This document shows positions 25,441-36,619 of a DNA stretch of 64,000 bases, one piece after another (the stretch's first letter is position 1; every line of letters starts with the position of its first letter). Made by a program: the position numbers and the translations under genes. The stretch comes from Xestospongia muta (Eukaryota > Porifera > Demospongiae > Haplosclerida > Petrosiidae). The stretch spans positions 2,666,001 to 2,730,000 of the forward strand of contig OY848930.1 in the NCBI GenBank assembly GCA_963693285.1, in the 5' to 3' direction. Below the pieces are notes generated by a model that was not told the origin of the DNA, searched no databases, and saw nothing but the letters and a program-made list of their open reading frames with translations.

Positions 25441-28079
25441 AAGTTAAAAAAGATTAGAAATTAACTGTGAAAACGGTTAAATAAGTTGACTTAATGAGTT
25501 CAGTAAGGTTATCTGTCTTAAATATACTAATAAAGTTGTCTAAATAGGTTAAAACTCTAAATCAAAGAGTCTAGAGCTTTCTGAAAGTTAAAAAAGATTA
25601 GAAATTAACTGTGAAAACTGGTTAAATAAGCTGATCTAAAGAGTTTAGTAAGTTTATCTGTCTTAAATATACTGATAAAGTAGTCTAAATAGGTTAAAAC
25701 TCTAAAATAAATAGATTAGAGCTTTCTGAAAGTTAAAAAAGATTAGAAATTAACTGTGAAAATTGGTTAAATAAGCTGATCTAAAGAGTTTAGTAAGTTT
25801 ATCTGTCTTAAATATACTAATAAAGTAGTCTAAATAGGTTAAAACTCTAAAATAAAGAGTTTAATGCTTTTTGAAAGTTAAAAAAGATTAGAAATTAACT
25901 GTGAAAACGGGTTAAAATAAGCTGATCTAAAGAGTTTAGTAAGTTTATCTGTGTTAAATATACTAATAAAGTAGTCTAAATAGGTTAAAACTCTAAAATA
26001 AAGATTTAGAGCTTTCTGAAAGTTAAAAAGATTAGAAATTAACTGTGAAAACTGGTTAAATAAGCTGATCTAAAGAGTTTAGTAAGTTTATCTGTCTTAA
26101 ATATACTAATAAAGTAGTCTATATAGGTTAAAACTTTAAATTAAAGAGTTTAGAGCTTTCTGAAAGTTAAAAAAGATTAGAAATTAACTGTGAAAACTGG
26201 TTAAATAAGCTGATCTAAAGAGTTTAGTAAGTTTATCTGTCTTAAATATACTAATAAAGTAGTCTAAATAGGTTAAAACTCTAAAATAAAGAGTTTAGAG
26301 CTTTTTGAAAGTAAAAAAATATTAGAAATTAACTGTGAAAACTGGTTAAATAAGCTGATCTAAAGAGTTTAGTAAGTTTATCTGACTTAAATATACTAAT
26401 AAAGTAGTCTAAATAGGTTAAAACTCTAAAATAAAGAGTTTAGACCTTTTTGAAATTTAAACAACATTAGAAATTAACTGTGAAAACGGTTAAAATAAGC
26501 TGATCTAAAGAGTTTAGTAAGTTTATCTGTCTTAAGTATACTGATAAAGTAGTCTAAATAGATTAAAACTCTAAAATAAAGAGTTTAGAGCTTTCTGAAA
26601 GTTAAAAAAGATTAGAAATTAACTGTGAAAACTGGTTAAATAAGCTGATCTATGGAGTTTAGTAAGTTTATCTGTCTTAAATATACTGATAAAGTAGTCT
26701 AAATAGGTTAAAACTCTAAAATAAAGAGTTTAGAGCTTTCTGAAAGTTAAAAAAGATTAGAAACTAAGTGTGAAAATTGGTTAAATAAGCTGACCTAAAG
26801 AGTTTAGTAAGTTTATCTGTGTTAAATATACTAATAAAGTAGTCTAAATAGGTTAAAACTCTAAAATAAAGACTTTAGAGCTTTCTGAAAGTTAAAAAGA
26901 TTAGAAATTAACTGTGAAAACTGGTTAAATAAGCTGATCTAAAGAGTTTAGTAAGTTTATCTGTGTTAAATATACTAATAAAGTATTCTAAATAGGTTAA
27001 AACTCTAAATTAAAGAGTTTAGAGCTTTTTGAAAGTTAAAAAGGATTAGAAATTAACTGTGAAAACTGGTTAAATAAGCTGATCTAAAGAGTTTAGTAAG
27101 TTTATCTGTCTTAAATATACTAATAAAGTAGTCTAAATAGGTTAAAACTCTAAAATAAAGAGTTTAGAGCTTTTTGAAAGTAAAAAAAGATTAGAAATTA
27201 ACTGTGAAAACTGGTTAAATAAGTTGATCTAAAGAGTTTAGTAAGTTTATCTGTCTTAAATATACTGATAAAGTAGTCTAAATAGGTTAAAACTCTAAAA
27301 TAAAGAGTTTAGAGCTTTCTGAAAGTTAAAAAAGATTAGAAATTAAGTGTGAAAATTGGTTAAATAAGCTGATCTAAAGAGTTTAGTAAGTTTATCTGTG
27401 TTAAATATACTAATAAAGTAGTCTAAATAGGTTAAAACTCTAAAATAAAGACTTTAGAGCTTTCTGAAAGTTAAAAAGATTAGAAATTAACTGTGAAAAC
27501 TGGTTAAATAAGCTGATCTAAAGAGTTTAGTAAGTTTATCTGTGTTAAATATACTAATAAAGTAGTCTAAATAGGTTAAAACTCTAAATTAAAGAGTTTA
27601 GAGCTTTTTGAAAGTTAAAAAAGATTAGAAATTAACTGTGAAAACTGGTTAAATAAGCTGATCTAAAGAGTTTAGTAAGTTTATCTGTCTTAAATATACT
27701 AATAAAGTAGTCTAAATAGGTTAAAACTCTAAAATAAAGAGTTTAGAGCTTTTTGAAAGTAAAAAAAGATTAGAAATTAACTGTGAAAACTGGTTAAATA
27801 AGCTGATCTAAAGAGTTTAGTAAGTTTATCTGTCTTAAATATACTAATAAAGTAGTCTAAATAGGTTAAAACTCTAAAATAAAGAGTTTAGACCTTTTTG
27901 AAATTTAAACAACATTAGAAATTAACTGTGAAAACGGTTAAAATAAGCTGATCTAAAGAGTTTAGTAAGTTTATCTGTCTTAATTATACTAATAAAGTAG
28001 TCTAAATAGGTTAAAACTCTAAAATAAAAAGTTTAGAGCTTTTTGAAAGTTAAAAAAGATTAGAAATTAATTGTGAAAA
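25441..28079 (+). repeat. Array segment with 4-, 10- and 13-monomer spacings
   Basis: The monomer tail gaccttttt with aaacaacattag, first seen at 24,560, recurs at 26,443 (1,883 bp, 13 monomers) and 27,891 (1,448 bp, 10 monomers). Inside, a four-monomer (579-bp) set marked by taagtgtgaaaattgg (26,771 and 27,350), then gtgttaaatatac, then gactttagagc, is repeated at about 26,680-27,230 and 27,260-27,800. Monomers with ttgacttaatgagttcag (about 25,487) and taaatcaaagagtc (about 25,559) belong to the same subtype as those near 511 and 9,056. Confidence 0.7.
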
Positions 28080-29092
28080 CTGGTTAAATAGGCTGATCTA
28101 AAGAGTTTAGTAAGTTTATCTGTCTTAAATATACTAATAAAGTAGTCTAAAGAGGTTAAATCTCTAAAATAAAGAGTTTAGAGCTTTTTGAAAGTAAATA
28201 AAGATTAGAAATTAACTGTGAAAACGGGTGAAATAAGCTGATCTAAAGAGTTTAGTAAGTTTACTTGTCTTAAATACACTAATAAAGTAGTCTAAATAGG
28301 TTAAAATTCTAAAATAAAGAGTTTAAAGTTTTTTAAGAGTTAAAAAAGATCAGAAATTAACTGTGAAAACTGGTTAAATAAGCTGATTTAAAGAGTTTAG
28401 TAAGTTTATCTTTCTTAAATACACTAATAGAGTAGTCTAAATAGGTTGAAGCTCTAAAATAAAGAGTTTAGAGCTTTTTGAAAGTTAAACAAGATTAGAA
28501 ATTAACTGTGAAAACTGGTTAAATAAGCTGATCTAAAGAGTTTAGTAAGTTTATCTCTCTTAAATATACTAATAAACTAGTCTAAATAGGTTAAAACTCA
28601 AAAACAAAGAGTTTAATTTTTTTTTAAAGTTAAAAAAGATTAGAAATTAACTGTGTAAACTGGTTAAATAAGTTGATTTAATGAGTTTAGTAAGTTTATC
28701 TGTCTTAAATATACTAATAAAGTTGTCTAAATAGGTTAAAACTCTAAATCAAAGAGTCTAGAGCTTTCTGAAAGTTAAAAAAATTAGAAATTAACTGTGA
28801 AAACTGGTTAAATAAGCTGATCTAAAGAGTTTAGTAAGTTTATCTGTCTTAAATATACTAATAAAGTAGTCTAAATAGGTTAAAACTCTAAAATAAAGAG
28901 TTTTAAGCTTTTTCAAAGTTAAAAAGATTAGAAATTAACTGTGAAAACTGGTTAAATAAGTTGATTTAATGAGTTTAGTAAGGTTATCTGTCTTAAATAT
29001 ACTAATAAAGTTGTCTAAATAGGTTAAAACACTAAATCAAAGAGTCTAGAGCTTTCTGAAAGTTAAAAAAGATTAGAAATTAATTGTGAAAA
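28080..29092 (+). repeat. 7-monomer unit (1,013 bp), copy 1
   Basis: Landmarks recur exactly 1,013 bp later: aaagtaaataaag 28,191/29,204, a run of eight or nine T's in the tail at about 28,616/29,629, and aacactaaatcaaag about 29,027/30,040. The unit contains the gatcag, ttgaagctc, aaacaagattag triplet and two monomers of the ttgatttaatgag subtype. Copies are nearly identical; one visible difference is taaatctctaaaat against taaatctaaaaaat in copy 2. Confidence 0.85.
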
Positions 29093-30105
29093 CTGGTTAA
29101 ATAGGCTGATCTAAAGAGTTTAGTAAGTTTATCTGTCTTAAATATACTAATAAAGTAGTCTAAAGAGGTTAAATCTAAAAAATAAAGAGTTTAGAGCTTT
29201 TTGAAAGTAAATAAAGATTAGAAATTAACAGTGAAAACGGGTGAAATAAGCTGATCTAAAGAGTTTAGTAAGTTTACTTGTCTTAAATACACTAATAAAG
29301 TAGTCTAAATAGGTTAAAATTCTAAAATAAAGAGTTTAAAGTTTTTTAAGAGTTAAAAAAGATCAGAAATTAACTGTGAAAACTGGTTAAATAAGCTGAT
29401 TTAAAGAGTTTAGTAAGTTTATCTTTCTTAAATACACTAATAGAGTAGTCTAAATAGGTTGAAGCTCTAAAATAAAGAGTTTAGAGCTTTTTGAAAGTTA
29501 AACAAGATTAGAAATTAACTGTGAAAACTAGTTAAATAAGCTGATCTAAAGAGTTTAGTAAGTTTATCTCTCTTAAATATACTAATAAAGTAGTCTAAAT
29601 AGGTTAAAACTCAAAAACAAAGAGTTTAATTTTTTTTTAAAGTTAAAAAAGATTAGAAATTAACTGTGTAAACTGGTTAAATAAGTTGATTTAATGAGTT
29701 TAGTAAGTTTATCTGTCTTAAATATACTAATAAAGTTGTCTAAATAGGTTAAAACTCTAAATCAAAGAGTCTAGAGCTTTCTGAAAGTTAAAAAAATTAG
29801 AAATTAACTGTGAAAACTGGTTAAATAAGCTGATCTAAAGAGTTTAGTAAGTTTATCTGTCTTAAATATACTAATAAAGTAGTCTAAATAGGTTAAAACT
29901 CTAAAATAAAGAGTTTTAAGCTTTTTCAAAGTTAAAAAGATTAGAAATTAACTGTGAAAACTGGTTAAATAAGTTGATTTAATGAGTTTAGTAAGGTTAT
30001 CTGTCTTAAATATACTAATAAAGTTGTCTAAATAGGTTAAAACACTAAATCAAAGAGTCTAGAGCTTTCTGAAAGTTAAAAAAGATTAGAAATTAACTGT
30101 GAAAA
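29093..30105 (+). repeat. 7-monomer unit (1,013 bp), copy 2
   Basis: This is the tandem second copy of 28,080-29,092. It differs by a few bases, for example aacagtgaaaacggg near 29,226, ctagttaaataag near 29,528 and aaagtagtc near 29,586 where copy 1 has aactagtc. Its right end flows directly into a stretch that matches 43 kb. Confidence 0.85.
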
Positions 30106-31260
30106 CTGGTTAAATAAGCTGATCTAAAGAGTTTAGTAAGTTCATCTGTCTTAAATATACTAATAAAGTAGTCTAAATAGGTTAAAACTCTAAAATAAAG
30201 AGTTTAAAGCTTTCTGAAAGTTAAAAAAGATTAGATATTAACTGTGAAAACTGGTTAAATAAGCTGATCTAAAGAGTTTAGTAAGTTTATCTGTCTTAAA
30301 TATACTAATAAAGTAGTCTAAATAGGTTAAAACTCTAAAATAAAGAGTTTAAAGCTTTTTGAAAGTTAACAAAGATTAGAAATTAACTGTGAAAACGGTT
30401 AAAATAAGCTGATCTAAAGAGTTTAGTAAGTTTATCTTTCTTAAATATACAAATAAAGTAGTCTAAATAGGTTAAAAATCTTAAAGAATGAGTTTAGAGC
30501 TTTTTGAAAGTTAAAAAAGATTAGAAATTAACTGTGAAAACTGGTTAAATAAGCTGATCTAAAGAGTTTAGTAAGTTTATCTGTCTTAAATACACTAATA
30601 AAGTAGTCTAAATAGGTTAAAACTCTAAAATAAAGAGTTTAAAGTTTTTTAAGAGTTAAAAAAGGTTAGAAATTAACTGTGAAAACTGGTTAAATAAGCT
30701 GATCTAAAGAGTTTAGTAAGTTTATCTGTCTTAAATATACTAATAAAGTAGTCTAAAGAGGTTAAAACTCTAAAATAAAGAGTTTAGAGCTTTTTGAAAG
30801 TTAATAAAGATTTGAAATTAACTGTGAAAACTGGTTAAATAAGCTGATCTAAAGAGTTACTAAGTTTATCTGTCTTAAATATACCAAAAAAGTAGTCTAT
30901 ATAGGTTAAAACTCTAAAATAAAGAGTTTAAAGCTTTTTGAAAGTTAAAAAAGATTGGAAATTAACTGTGAAAACTGGTTAAATAATCTGATCTAAAGAG
31001 TTTAGTAAGTTTATCTGTCTTAAATATACTAATAAAGTAGTCTAAATAGGTTAAAACTCTAAAATAAAGAGTTTAGAGCTTTTTGAAAGTTAAAAACGAC
31101 TTGAAATTAACTGTGAAAACTGGTTAAATAAGCTGATCTAAAGAGTTTAGTAAGTTTATCTGTCTTAAATATACTAATAAAGTAGTCTAAATAGGTTAAA
31201 TCTCTAAAATAAAGAGTTTAGAGCTTTCTGAAAGTTAAAAAAGATTAGATATTATCAGTG
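30106..31260 (+). repeat. Segment matching about 42,980-44,130
   Basis: Variants in this stretch reappear 12,872 bp downstream: agttcatctgtc 30,139/43,011, gttaacaaag 30,365/43,237 and tctatatagg 30,896/43,769. The last monomer, at about 31,243-31,258, reads gatattatcagtg. It looks like a fusion of two monomers that are separate at 44,121 (gatattaactg) and about 44,270 (aaattatcagtg). Confidence 0.75.
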
Positions 31261-33760
31261 AAAACTGGTTAAATAAGCTGATCTAAAGAGTTTAGTAAGT
31301 TTATCTGTCTTAAATATACTAATAAAGTAGTCTAAATAGGTTAAAACTCTAAAATAAAGAGTTTAGAGCTTTTTGAAAGTTAAAAAAGATTAGAAATTAA
31401 CTGTGAAAACTGGTTAAATAAGCTGATCTAAAGAGTTTAGTAAGTTTATCTGTCTTAAATATACTAATAAAGTAGTCTAAATAGGTTAAAACTCTAAAAT
31501 AAAGAGTTTAGAGCTTTTTGAAATTTAAAAAAGATTAGAATTTCACTGTGAAAACTGGTTAAATAAGCTGATCTAAAGAGTTTAGTAAGTTTATCTGTCT
31601 TAAATATACTAATAAAGTAGTCTAAATAGATTAAAACTCTAAAATAAAGAGTTTAAAGTTTTTTCAGAGTTAAAAAAGATTAGAAATTAAGTGTGAAAAC
31701 TGGTTAAATAAGCTGATCTAAAGAGTTTAGTAAGTTTATCTGTCTTAAATATACTAATAAAGTAGTCTAAAAAGGTTAAAACTCTAAATAAAGAGTTTAG
31801 AGCTTTTCGAAATTTAAGAAAGATTAGAAATTAAGTGTGAAAATTGGTTAAATAAGCTGATCTAAAGAGTTTAGTAAGTTTATCTGTCTTAAATATACTA
31901 ATAAAGTAGTCTAAATAGGTTAAAACTCTAAAATAAAGAGTTTAGAGCTTTCTGAAAGTTAAAAAAGATTAGAAATTAACTGTGAAAACTGGTTAAATAA
32001 GCTGATCTAAAGAGTTTAGTAAGTTTATCTGTCTTAAATATACTAATAAAGTAGTCTAAATAGGTTAAAACTCTAAAATAAAGACTTTCGAGGTTTCTGA
32101 AAGTTAAAAAAGATTAGAAATTAACTGTGAAACTGGTTAAATAAGCTGATCTAAAGAGTTTAGTAAGTTTATCTGTCTTAAATATACTAATAAAGTAGTC
32201 TAAATAGGTTAAAACTCTAAAATAAAGAGTTTAGAGCCTTTTGAAATTTAAGAAAGATTAGAAATTAAGTGTGAAAATTGGTTAAATAAGCTGATCTAAA
32301 GAGTTTAGTAAGTTTATCTGTCTTAAATATACTAATAAAGTAGTCTAAATAGGTTAAAACTCTAAAATAAAGAGTTTAGAGCTTTTTGAAAGTTAAAAAG
32401 ATTAGAAATTAACTGTGAAAACGGGTTAAATAAGCTGATCTAAAGAGTTTAGTAAGTTTATCTGTTTTAAATATACTAATAAAGTAGTCTAAATAGGTTA
32501 AAACTCTAATATAAAGAGTTTAGAGCTTTTTGAAAGTTAAAAAAGATCAGAAATTAACTGTGAAAACTGGTTAAATAAGCTGATCTAAAGAGTTTAGTAA
32601 GTTTATCTGTCTTAAATATACTAATAAAGTAGTCTAAATAGGTTAAAACTCTAAAATAAAGAGTTTAGAGCTTTCTGAAAGTTAAAAAGATTAGAAATTA
32701 ACAGTGAAAACTGGTTAAATAAGCTGATCTAAAGAGTTTAGTAAGTTTATCTGTCTTAAATATACTAATAAACTAGTCTAAATAGGTTAAAACTCTAAAA
32801 TAAAGAGTTTAAAGTTTTTTAAGAGTTAAAAACGATAAGAAATTAACTGTGAAAACTGGTTAAATAAGCTGATCTAAAGAGTTTAGTAAGTTTATCTGTC
32901 TTAAATATACTAATAAAGTAGTCCAAATAGGTTAAAACTCAAAAAAAAGAGTTTAGAGCTTTCTGAAAGTTAAAAAGATTAGAAATTAACAGTGAAAACT
33001 GGTTAAATAAGCTGATCTAAAGAGTTTAGTAAGTTTATCTGTCTTAAATATACTAATAAAGTAGTCTAAATAGGTTAAAACTCTAAAATAAAGAGTTTAG
33101 AGCTTTCTGAAAGTTAAAAAAGATTAGAAATTAAGTGTGAAAATTGGTTAAATAAGCTGATCTAAAGAGTTTAGTAAGTTTATCTGTCTTAAATATACTA
33201 ATAAAGTAGTCTAAATAGGTTAAAACTCTAAAATAAAGAGTTTAGAGCTTTTTGAAAGTTAAAAAGATTAGAAATTAACTGTGAAAACGGGTTAAATAAG
33301 CTGATCTAAAGAGTTTAGTAAGTTTATCTGTCTTATATATACTAATAAAGTAGTCTAAATAGGTTAAAACTCTAAAATAAAGACTTTCGAGGTTTCTGAA
33401 AGTTAAAAAAGATTAGAAATTAACTGTGAAACTGGTTAAATAAGCTGATCTAAAGAGTTTAGTAAGTTTATCTGTCTTAAATATACTAATAAAGTAGTCT
33501 AAATAGGTTAAAACTCTAAAATAAAGAGTTTAGAGCTTTCTGAAAGTTAAAAAAGATTAGAAATTAACAGTGAAAACTGGTTAAATAAGCTGATCTAAAG
33601 AGTTTAGTAAGTTTATCTGTCTTAAATATACTAATAAAGTAGTCTAAATAGGTTAAAACTCTAAAATAAAGACTTTTGAGGTTTCTGAAAGTTAAAAAAG
33701 ATTAGAAATTAACTGTGAAACTGGTTAAATAAGCTGATCTAAAGAGTTTAGTAAGTTTAT
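31261..33760 (+). repeat. Segment matching about 44,570-45,740, extended locally
   Basis: The unusual tail gactttcgaggtttctg at 32,083 corresponds to 45,391 (offset 13,308, three monomers more than in the preceding segment). The same tail or a close relative recurs at 33,382 and 33,671. The companions are monomers with cttttcgaaatttaag (about 31,805) and with gagccttttgaaatttaag (32,234). Several monomers here have one base less in the edge region (tgtgaaactgg). Confidence 0.7.
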
Positions 33761-34740
33761 CTGTCTTAAATATACTAATAAAGTAGTCTAAATAGGTTAA
33801 AACTCTAAAATAAAGAGTTTAGAGCCTTTTGAAATTTAAGAAAGATTAGAAATTAAGTGTGAAAATTGGTTAAATAAGCTGATCTAAAGAGTTTAGTAAG
33901 TTTATCTGTCTTAAATATACTAATAAAGTATTCTAAATAGGTTAAAACTCTAAAATAAAGAGTTTAGACCTTTTTGAAAGTTAAAAAGATTAGAAATTAA
34001 CTGTGAAAACGGGTTAAATAAGCTGATCTAAAGAGTTTAGTAAGTTTATCTGTTTTAAATATACTAATAAAGTAGTCTAAATAGGTTAAAACTCTAATAT
34101 AAAGAGTTTAGAGCTTTTTGAAAGTTAAAAAAGATCAGAAATTAACTGTGAAAACTGGTTAAATAAGCTGATTTAAAGAGTTTAGTAAGTTTATCTGTCT
34201 TAAATATACTAATAAAGTAGTCTAAATAGGTTAAAACTCTAAAATAAAGAGTTTAGAGCTTTCTGAAAGTTAAAAAGATTAGAAATTAACAGTGAAAACT
34301 GGTTAAATAAGCTGATCTAAAGAGTTTAGTAAGTTTATCTGTCTTAAATATACTAATAAACTAGTCTAAATAGGTTAAAACTCTAAAATAAAGAGTTTAG
34401 AGCTTTCTGAAAGTTAAAAAGATTAGAAATTAACAGTGAAAACTGGTTAAATAAGCTGATCTAAAGAGTTTAGTAAGTTTATCTGTCTTAAATATACTAA
34501 TAAACTAGTCTAAATAGGTTAAAACTCTAAAATAAAGAGTTTAAAGTTTTTTAAGAGTTAAAAACGATAAGAAATTAACTGTGAAAACTGGTTAAATAAG
34601 CTGATCTAAAGAGTTTAGTAAGTTTATCTGTCTTAAATATACTAATAAAGTAGTCCAAATAGGTTAAAACTCAAAAAAAAGAGTTTAGAGCTTTCTGAAA
34701 GTTAAAAAGATTAGAAATTAACAGTGAAAACTGGTTAAAT
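32200..34740 (+). repeat. Tandem 11-12-monomer duplication
   Basis: A set of markers recurs at 1,588 bp: gagccttttg 32,234/33,822 and gatcag 32,545/34,133. After one inserted monomer it recurs at 1,732 bp (gtccaaatagg 32,921/34,653, followed in both by actcaaaaaaaagag). The inserted monomer of 144 bp (about 34,300-34,440) carries aactagtc and resembles its neighbour, so it is probably a one-monomer slippage in the second copy. Confidence 0.75.
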
Positions 34741-36619
34741 AAGCTGATCTAAAGAGTTTAGTAAGTTTATCTGTCTTAAATATGCTAATAAAGTAGTATA
34801 AATAGGTTAAAACTCTAAAATAAAGAGTTTAGAGCTTTCTGAAAGTTAAAAAAGATTAGAAATTAACAGTGAAAACTGGTTAAATAAGCTGATCTAAAGA
34901 GTTTAGTAAGTTTATCTGTCTTAAATATACTAATAAAGTAGTCTAAATAGGTTAAAACTCTAAAATAAAGAGATTAGAGCTTTCTGAAAGTTAAAAAAGA
35001 TTAGAAATTAACAGTGAAAACTGGTTAAATAAGCTGACCTAAAGAGTTTAGTAAGTTTATCTGTCTTAAATATACTAATAAAGTAGTCTAAATAGGTTAA
35101 AACTCTAAAATAAAGACTTTAGAGCTTTTTGAAATTTAAAAAAGATTAGAATTTCACTGTGAAAACTGGTTAAATAAGCTCATGTAAAGAGTTTAGTAAG
35201 TTTATCTGTCTTAAATATACTAATAAAGTAGTCTAAATAGATTAAAACTCTAAAATAAAGACTTTAAAGTTTTTTTATAGTTAAAAAAGATTAGAAATTA
35301 ACTGTGAAAACGGCTTAAATAAGCTGATCTAAAGAGTTTAGTAAGTTTATCTGTCTTAAATATACTAATAAAGTAGTCTAAATAGGTTAAAACTCTAAAT
35401 AAAGAGTTTAGAGCTTTTCGAAATTTAAGAAAGATTAGAAATTAAGTGTGAAAATTGGTTAAATAAGCTGATCTAAAGAGTTTAGTAAGTTTATCGGTCT
35501 TAAATATACTAATAAAGTAGTCTAAATAGGTTAAAACTCTAAAATAAAGAGTTTAGAGCTTTCTGAAAGTTGAAAAAAGATTAGAAATTAACTGTGAAAA
35601 CTGCTTAAATAAGCTGATCTAAAGAGTTTAGTAAGTTTATCTGTCTTAAATACACTAATAAAGTAGTCTAAATAGGTTAAAACTCTAAAATAAATGTTTA
35701 GAGCTTTTTGAAAGTTAAAAAAGATTAGAAATTAACTGTGAAAACGGGTTAATTAAGCTGATCTAATGAGTTTAATAAGTTTATCTGTCTTAAATATACT
35801 AATAAAGTAGTCTAAATAGGTTAAACTCTAAAATAAAGAGTTTAGAGCTTTCTGAAAGTTAAAAAAGATTAGAAATTAACAGTGAAAACTGGTTAAATAA
35901 GCTGATCTAAAGAGTTTAGTAAGTTTATCTGTCTTAACTACACTAATAAAGTAGTCTAAATTGGTTAAAACTCTAAAATAAAGAGTTTAAAGTTTTTTAA
36001 GAGTTAAAAAAGATTAGAAATTAACTGTGAAAACTGGTTAAATAAGCTGATCTAAAGAGTTTAGTAAGTTTATCTGTCTTAAATATACTAATAAAGTAGT
36101 CTAAATAGGTTAAAACTATAAAATAAAGACTTTAGAGCTTTCTGAAAGTTAAAAAGATTAGAAATTAACTGTGAAAACTGGTTAAATAGGCTGATCTAAA
36201 GAGTTTAGTTAGTTTATCTGTCTTAAATATACTAATAAAGTAGTCTAAATAGGTTAAAACTCTAAAATAAAAAGTTTAGAGCTTTCTGAAAGTTAAAAAA
36301 GATTAGAAATTAACTGTGAAAACTGGTTAAATAAGCTGATCTAAAGAGTTTAGTAAGTTTATCTGTCTTAAATACACTAATAAAGTAGTCTAAATAGGTT
36401 AAAACTCTAAAATAAAGAGTTTAAAGTTTTTTAAGAGTTAAAAAAGATTATAAATTAACTGTGAAAACGGGTTACATAAGCTGATCTAAAGAGTTTAGTA
36501 AGTTTATCTGTTTTAAATATACTAATAAAGTACTCTAAATAGGTTAAAACTCTAAAATAAAGAGTTTAGACCTTTTTGAAATTTAAACAACATTAGAAAT
36601 TAACTGTGAAAACGGTTAA
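34741..36619 (+). repeat. Segment matching about 55,440-57,990
   Basis: The rare aagctcatgtaaag monomer at 35,178 recurs at 55,871 (offset 20,693). The tactctaaatagg monomer at 36,531 recurs at 57,949 (offset 21,418). The difference, 725 bp, equals five monomers, inserted at about 56,800-57,700 or lost here. Together with the next blocks this shows an outer repeat of about 20.8-21.4 kb. Confidence 0.75.
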
